From positions 14,349 through 78,348 of the forward strand of contig JBBSTR010000004.1 of assembly GCA_038235705.1 (NCBI GenBank): 64,000 nucleotides of DNA, in the 5' to 3' direction. This stretch comes from CANKBT01 sp038235705. GTDB lineage: Bacteria; Actinomycetota; Actinomycetes; Mycobacteriales; SCTD01. Numbering within the stretch: the stretch's first letter is position 1; every line of letters begins with the position of its first letter. The notes beneath the pieces are model-generated. The model was given only the letters and a program-made list of their open reading frames with translations, had not been told where the DNA came from and made no database searches. The translations under genes were made by a program, and so were the position numbers. Of this stretch, positions 59,573 to 64,000 are shown piece after piece.

Positions 59573-59697
59573 CGGGTCAAGGCTACGGCGGCCGGACCTG
59601 TCGCCCGGCGTTCATGCGACGTTCGCCGCCAGGGCCTCGCCCGGTCCTCTCGGCCCGTCAGCATCTCGCCGTCGGACAACCCGCTGGAGGGACCCCT

Positions 59698-61413
59698 GTG
59701 AGCCACGACCATGAGCAGCCGCACGACCACCCGCACTCCCACTCCCACGAGCCGGTCGAGGTGCCGGACGCGATGAACCTCGAGGTGCCGGACGGCGCGC
59801 TCGCCCCACGCCAGCTGGATCGTCGGCGGTTCCTGCAGTCGGCCGGTGTCCTCGGTGCCGGTACGGCCGCGCTGTCCGCTTTCGGGCTGGCAGGAGCCAG
59901 CCCGGCGCTAGCCGCCGACGGCTCGGTCCCACGCAGCGACCCGGCCCCGCTCGGCGGCTTCCGCTGGCTGTCCGGCGACCACCACATCCATACCCAGTTC
60001 TCCCCGGACGGGATCTACCGGGTGATCGACCAGGTCCAGCACGCCAACGCATACGGCCTGGACTGGATGGTCATCACCGACCACGGCACGGCGCAGCACA
60101 CCCGGATCGGCGTCGAGAAGGTCAACCCGGACATCAAGGCGGCCCGCGCGCTGATCAAGGACACCCTGGTGTTCCAAGGCTTGGAGTGGAACATCCCCGC
60201 CGCCGAGCACGGCACCGTGTTCGTGCACCCGGGCGCGAACGAGGTCGCAGTCCTCAAGCAGTTCGAGGTCGACTACGACGGGTCCGGCCCGGACGGCACG
60301 GGCGCCCGCAGCAAGAGCACGCCGGCGAACGAGGCACTCGCTCGCACCGGCCTGACCTACCTCGCGTCGGCCGTGGACAGCAAGCGCGTCCAGGACGCGT
60401 TGATGTTCGCCAACCACCCCGCGCGCAAGGGCATCGACAGCCCGCACGAGATCCGCGGCTGGCGCGACACCGCCCCGAGCATCGCCGTCGGCATGGAAGG
60501 CGCCCCCGGCCACCAGGCCGCCGGCATCCCCGCGCCGATCGGCCCCGGCTCGGGCCGCGGCTACTACGACAACTCCCCCGGCTCGTCCAGCTTCGCCGGA
60601 TATCCGCTGGAAAGCTACCGCACCTACGGCGGCTTCGACTGGATGACCTCGACGGTCGGCGGCCTCTGGGACAGCCTGCTCGCCGAGGGAAAGCCGTGGT
60701 GGATCACGGCGAACTCCGACTCCCACCAGGTCTACGCGGAGACCGCGCAGCGCGGCGACCAGAACTTCACGACCCAGGGCTTCTACGGCGGCCCGATGTA
60801 CGACCCGAGCGGGCCCAAGCTCGACAACGGTGACTTCTGGCCGGGCTACTACAGCCGTACGCACGTCGGCTCGACCGACTTCTCGTACGCCGCGGTCATG
60901 GCTGGCCTGCGCGCAGGTCGGGTGTGGGTGGACCACGGTGGGCTGATCGGTGCGCTCGACGTCCACGTCCGCGCGGCCGGGAAGTCCGTCCCGCTCGGCG
61001 GGGTCCTGGTGGCCCCCAGGGGAAGCAAGGTCGAGGTCGTCACGACGATCACGACCGCGACCCGGCCCAACTGGTCGGAGTTCGTGCCCAAGCTGGCCAA
61101 GGTCGATCTGATCAAGGGCAACATCACGGGCCCGACCCAGGACACCGACAACTTCCGCGCCCCGGGCACGAGGGTCTACGGCAGCTTCGACGCGCGCGGG
61201 ATCACCGGCACCAAGACGGTCGTGACACAGCTCGGCAACCTCTCCGGCCCGATCTACCTGCGGATGCGAGGCTCGGACGGGGCCCGGCTCGGCACCGGGC
61301 TCTACGGTGCCTCTGTCGACCCAGCGGGTCCCGTGCAGGACGTGGTCGGCGACGCGGACCCGTGGAAGGACCTCTGGTTCTACACGAACCCGATCTTCGT
61401 CTACCCGTCGTGA
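59698..61413 (+). CDS. Secreted (Tat) PHP-domain protein with His-rich N-terminus
   Basis: This 571-residue protein starts at GTG 59698, with GGAGG seven bases upstream. The first 17 residues hold seven His (SHDHEQPHDHPHSHSH), then a Tat signal DRRRFLQSAG near residues 41-50, a hydrophobic stretch and an ALAA cleavage site near 71-73. The mature part has the PHP metallophosphoesterase motifs DHHIHTQF (residues 94-101), VITDHGTAQH and NSDSHQVYA. It probably binds metals and cleaves an exported phosphate or other ester. The His-rich piece precedes the Tat signal, so it would be removed on export. It is coupled to the next gene by GTGA. Confidence 0.75.
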   Translation: MSHDHEQPHDHPHSHSHEPVEVPDAMNLEVPDGALAPRQLDRRRFLQSAGVLGAGTAALSAFGLAGASPALAADGSVPRSDPAPLGGFRWLSGDHHIHTQFSPDGIYRVIDQVQHANAYGLDWMVITDHGTAQHTRIGVEKVNPDIKAARALIKDTLVFQGLEWNIPAAEHGTVFVHPGANEVAVLKQFEVDYDGSGPDGTGARSKSTPANEALARTGLTYLASAVDSKRVQDALMFANHPARKGIDSPHEIRGWRDTAPSIAVGMEGAPGHQAAGIPAPIGPGSGRGYYDNSPGSSSFAGYPLESYRTYGGFDWMTSTVGGLWDSLLAEGKPWWITANSDSHQVYAETAQRGDQNFTTQGFYGGPMYDPSGPKLDNGDFWPGYYSRTHVGSTDFSYAAVMAGLRAGRVWVDHGGLIGALDVHVRAAGKSVPLGGVLVAPRGSKVEVVTTITTATRPNWSEFVPKLAKVDLIKGNITGPTQDTDNFRAPGTRVYGSFDARGITGTKTVVTQLGNLSGPIYLRMRGSDGARLGTGLYGASVDPAGPVQDVVGDADPWKDLWFYTNPIFVYPS

Positions 61414-61928
61414 CGACCGTGGTCGGCATCGACCTGCTCACTCCGACGGTGCCTGAGGCAGACCACCTCGCCAGGACCCTCCTCGACGCGTGGGGACCGG
61501 CGGTCGTCTCCGTGGCGACGCACCTGTGTGCGTGCACGGCTCCGCAGCACGTGGCGTTGTCGGTCGAGCTGGTGGGTGGCGGACAGGTCTCAGCGCTGCG
61601 GGCCACGACCGGCCCGGACACCGGCGCCGGGGGCAGAGTCGCGGCGGCCGCACACCTCTCGCGTGTCGGCGGAAGGGCCGTGCACTACCCCGGGATCGAG
61701 CGCCTCGTCGGGACGGTCACCGTCGCCGACGCGCTGCAGACGGTCGACCGGGTGGTGCTGCTCGGCGGCGCCGAGCCTGCCCCCGGGACGCCCCTGGTCA
61801 CCCGGGAGTTCGTGCGACCGGTCTTCACCGGCGGCACGCTGGTCCTGACCGTCGACCCAGCCGTCGGCGGGACGGTCGTCCCGTTCGAGACCCCCGGCCC
61901 GACGCCCTGCTGCCGCGACCACAGTTAG
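61410..61928 (+). CDS. Hypothetical protein in the PHP operon
   Basis: This 172-residue protein starts at GTG 61410 within the GTGA overlap with the PHP gene. The early segment is TTVVGIDLLTPTVPEADHLA, the middle has THLCACTAPQHVALSVEL and RVGGRAVHYPGIE, and the end has TPGPTPCCRDHS with a Cys pair. No signal or membrane helix is seen. I do not recognise a domain. The Cys motifs (CAC and CC) could bind a metal. Its coupling to a secreted metallo-enzyme suggests a shared pathway, which is inference. Confidence 0.6.
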   Translation: MTTVVGIDLLTPTVPEADHLARTLLDAWGPAVVSVATHLCACTAPQHVALSVELVGGGQVSALRATTGPDTGAGGRVAAAAHLSRVGGRAVHYPGIERLVGTVTVADALQTVDRVVLLGGAEPAPGTPLVTREFVRPVFTGGTLVLTVDPAVGGTVVPFETPGPTPCCRDHS

Positions 61929-61959
61929 GTAGCGGGGCTGGCCTGCCGAGACACCGGCC

Positions 61960-62406
61960 ATGGATCCTCTCGAAGAGCTGGCGGCTCAGGTCTACTTCGA
62001 CGACGCCGTCACCGAGGTGATCCGGCCTGCGGCAGTGCTCCCGGAGCAGGCCGCTCGCGAGGTGCTCGTCGAGCTGGCCCTGCACGACGTTCACGGCGCC
62101 GGCGCCTGGTGGAGCAGCCCGACGCTCTGGCAGCGGTACGACCGGCCCTTCGACGGGCCGCACGGCACCGCGGGCGACGCCGTCCTGATCGGCAGCCTGC
62201 AGGTGACGTACGGGGCTCCGACCCGTTACGCGATCACCATCTACCGCGTCACGATCACGCAGTTCGGGCAGGCGACCGGCTGGAGCGTGGAAGCCCTCTG
62301 CGACGAGGCCCTCGGGTTCGGCGGCTATCGCCTGGCGGACTGCCCCCGCGCGGACCTCAAACCACCGCCCCGGCCCTTCCGGATGCCGGAGACACCGGCC
62401 TTCTGA
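61960..62406 (+). CDS. Hypothetical protein in the PHP operon
   Basis: This 148-residue protein starts MDPLEELAAQVYFDDAVTEV, with LVELALHDVHGAGAWWSSPT, a beta-rich core with LIGSLQVTYGAPTRYAITI and VTITQFGQATGWSVEA, and a Pro-rich end. No signal peptide is present. I do not recognise it. It follows the previous gene by 31 bp on the same strand and its codon use matches, so it is probably a real third gene of the same operon. Confidence 0.6.
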   Translation: MDPLEELAAQVYFDDAVTEVIRPAAVLPEQAAREVLVELALHDVHGAGAWWSSPTLWQRYDRPFDGPHGTAGDAVLIGSLQVTYGAPTRYAITIYRVTITQFGQATGWSVEALCDEALGFGGYRLADCPRADLKPPPRPFRMPETPAF

Positions 62407-62416
62407 GGGCCCTCGC

Positions 62417-62458
62417 CGTGTAAAGACACGATCACGTTCTGCCGGTTGAGTGGACTCA
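62417..62458 (+). promoter_or_regulatory. Two dyads upstream of the glutamate-type transporter
   Basis: CGTGT-AAAG-ACACG at 62417-62430 and TGAGT-GG-ACTCA at 62447-62458 lie between the hypothetical gene and the ABC ATPase. The first could be a short hairpin after the stop and the second an operator, 28 bp before the ATG. Both are visible dyads and their roles are inferred. Confidence 0.35.
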
Positions 62459-62486
62459 CTGCGACCGGGGGTGCCAGGGTCTGCCC

Positions 62487-63248
62487 ATGGTCGAGGTGAG
62501 CAAGAGCACAGGTCAGCCGTTGCTGACCTTGTCCAAGGTCTGCAAGCAGTACGGCGACCTGCAGGTTCTGACCGACATCAACCTCCAGGTGCACCCCGCC
62601 GAGGTGGTCGTGGTGCTCGGGCCGTCGGGCTCCGGCAAGTCGACGCTGATCCGCACGATCAACCGTCTGGAGACGATCAGCTCCGGCGAGATCCGGCTCG
62701 AGGGCGAGCTGTTGCCGGCCGAGGGCAAGGACCTGGCGCGGCTGCGCTCCGAGATCGGCATGGTCTTCCAGTCGTTCAACCTGTTCGCCCACAAGAGCGT
62801 GCTCGACAACGTGATGCTCGGGCCGGTCAAGGTTCGTGGCGTGTCCAAGACCGAGGCCAAGGAGCGGGCCATAGCGCTGCTGGAACGGGTCGGGCTCGCC
62901 AAGAAGGCTGACGCCATGCCCGCGCAGCTGTCCGGCGGTCAGCAGCAGCGCGTCGCGATCGCACGGTCCTTGGCGATGCAGCCCAAGGTCATGCTCTTCG
63001 ACGAGCCCACCTCGGCGCTGGACCCCGAGTTCATCAGCGAGGTCCTCGACGTGATGAAAGGCCTCGCCGACGAGGGCATGACGATGGTCGTCGTCACCCA
63101 CGAGATGGGCTTCGCTCGCTCGGCCGCGGACCGGATCGTCTTCCTCGACGCCGGACGCGTGCTCGACGACACCCCACCGGAGTCCTTCTTCGACGGCACC
63201 AGCAGCGAGCGCGCACGCGACTTCCTGTCCAAGATCCTCACGCACTGA
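62487..63248 (+). CDS. Glutamate-type ABC transporter ATP-binding protein
   Basis: This 253-residue ATPase is of the GlnQ/GluA type. Walker A is GPSGSGKSTL, the Q-loop VFQSFNLFAHKSVLDNVMLG, the signature LSGGQQQRVAIARS, Walker B MLFDEPTSALDPE and the switch VVTHEMGFARSA. It powers import of a polar amino acid. In actinobacteria a gluABCD operon commonly lies between recX and miaB, which matches this position and orientation. The binding-protein gene follows by 28 bp. Confidence 0.92.
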   Translation: MVEVSKSTGQPLLTLSKVCKQYGDLQVLTDINLQVHPAEVVVVLGPSGSGKSTLIRTINRLETISSGEIRLEGELLPAEGKDLARLRSEIGMVFQSFNLFAHKSVLDNVMLGPVKVRGVSKTEAKERAIALLERVGLAKKADAMPAQLSGGQQQRVAIARSLAMQPKVMLFDEPTSALDPEFISEVLDVMKGLADEGMTMVVVTHEMGFARSAADRIVFLDAGRVLDDTPPESFFDGTSSERARDFLSKILTH

Positions 63249-63276
63249 TCACCCCTTTCCCGAGAGGCACCTCTGC

Positions 63277-64000
63277 ATGAAGCTCCAGAAGCTGTCCACC
63301 TTCACCCTGACCGCAACGCTCGCCATGGCGCTGGCCGCCTGCGGCAGCAGCGCTGGGTCTGCCCCCGGCACCTCCGAGCCGGCCGCGAGCGGTTCGAGCG
63401 CGCCGGCCGCCTCGTTCGAGGCCGGCACGACGATGGCCAAGCTGGCCGCCGCCGGAAAGTTCCGGGTCGGCACCAAGTTCGACCAGCCGGGCTTCGGCCT
63501 CAAGGGTCTCGGCGACAAGCCGGAGGGCTTCGACGTCGAGATCGCGAAGATCATCGCGAAGGGTCTCGGCATCGGCCCGGACGGCATCGAGTACACCGAG
63601 GCGCCGTCGAAGCTGCGTGAGCAGCTGATCACGGACGGCAAGGTCGACATCGTCGCCGCGACCTACACGATCAACGACAAGCGCAAGGAGCTCGTCGGGT
63701 TCGCCGGCCCCTACTACGAGGCCGGCCAGGACCTGATGGTCAAGAAGGACAACGACAAGATCAAGGGTCCAGAGGACCTCAAGGCGGCCGGTTCGAAGGT
63801 GTGCTCGGTCACCGGGTCCACCCCGGCCGAGACGATCAAGAAGTACACCGACAACATCGTCCTGTTCGACGTCTACTCCAAGTGTGCCGACGCGCTGCGC
63901 ACCGGGCAGGTCGACGTGGTCACGACCGACAACGTCATCCTGCTGGGCCTGGTCGCCGACTCCAAGGACGCCTTCAAGCTGGTCGGGAACCCGTTCACCA
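63277..64000 (+). CDS. Glutamate-type ABC transporter substrate-binding lipoprotein (3' end outside window)
   Basis: The first 241 residues of a family 3 binding protein are present. The signal peptide ends in a perfect lipobox MALAAC (Cys 22), followed by a Ser/Ala/Pro linker. The mature part has AAAGKFRVGTKFDQPGFGL, FDVEIAKIIAKGLGI and VDIVAATYTINDKRKELVGF, typical of GluB-like proteins. The SD (GAGAGG) sits in a short AGAGG-CA-CCTCT dyad just before ATG 63277, which could modulate its translation. Permease genes would be expected beyond the right edge. Confidence 0.9.
   Translation, partial: MKLQKLSTFTLTATLAMALAACGSSAGSAPGTSEPAASGSSAPAASFEAGTTMAKLAAAGKFRVGTKFDQPGFGLKGLGDKPEGFDVEIAKIIAKGLGIGPDGIEYTEAPSKLREQLITDGKVDIVAATYTINDKRKELVGFAGPYYEAGQDLMVKKDNDKIKGPEDLKAAGSKVCSVTGSTPAETIKKYTDNIVLFDVYSKCADALRTGQVDVVTTDNVILLGLVADSKDAFKLVGNPFT

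Noticed and set aside
1..64000. tRNA, rRNA, CRISPR arrays, integrases or complete insertion sequences
   Set aside because: None were seen on reading. Short tRNAs could be missed by eye, and a covariance-model scan would settle this.

Overview
The window is high-GC actinobacterial chromosome with dense coding, many GTG starts and frequent 4-bp start/stop overlaps. Evidence for an actinobacterium includes the order nrdJ-nrdR ... LysM protein-lexA-hflX-dapF-miaA-miaB followed by a glutamate-type ABC transporter, the TCGAAC-N4-GTTCGA type of LexA box, a class II (B12-dependent) ribonucleotide reductase, and lipoprotein and Tat signals of the usual type. I see no phage, complete insertion sequence, CRISPR array, tRNA or rRNA gene. 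The species cannot be named from sequence alone.

Positions 1-31000 look like accessory and metabolic territory. They hold a DUF5872-like fragment, a type II NADH-dehydrogenase-like flavoprotein, a metallo-beta-lactamase-fold hydrolase, an M20 peptidase, a P450 with an MFS exporter and a lipoprotein, a HAD-like protein, a second MFS exporter, and a regulator with a dead Nudix domain divergent from a DinB-like protein. After these come acetoacetyl-CoA synthetase, TfoX and NUDIX genes, a complete polar amino-acid ABC operon, an aldo/keto reductase, and a kynurenine operon (kynU-kynA-flavin oxidase) with a Uma2 nuclease-fold gene on each side. Next are AraC and VOC genes, asnB overlapping a C39-like peptidase, an epimerase, a luciferase-like oxidoreductase and two paralogous GGDEF proteins. 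Gene debris (a UvrD-type helicase tail, a broken GGDEF N-terminus, a PIN-toxin tail) marks past rearrangement.

Positions 31000-41100 hold recC-recB-recD on the minus strand, preceded by a DUF3995-like membrane protein and alkB. A LexA-box-like site sits just upstream of alkB, so a DNA-repair block may be under SOS control. Positions 41400-48700 hold an MpaB-type oxygenase, a small membrane protein, nrdJ and nrdR behind a promoter region full of dyads, and a three-gene coupled operon of type VII secretion-like (EspC/WXG-type) proteins.

Positions 48700-64000 are mostly the conserved actinobacterial core. They hold a flavin monooxygenase, a LysM membrane protein sharing two LexA boxes with divergent lexA (the arrangement of the SOS division inhibitors ChiZ and DivS), hflX, dapF, an EAL protein, miaA, an SCP2-like protein, an ECF sigma factor with a membrane partner, and miaB. 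A secreted PHP-domain protein with two uncharacterised neighbours follows, then the start of a glutamate ABC operon that runs off the right edge. Three convergent pairs (at 27129, 42764 and 51663) share a CTAG that provides both stop codons.
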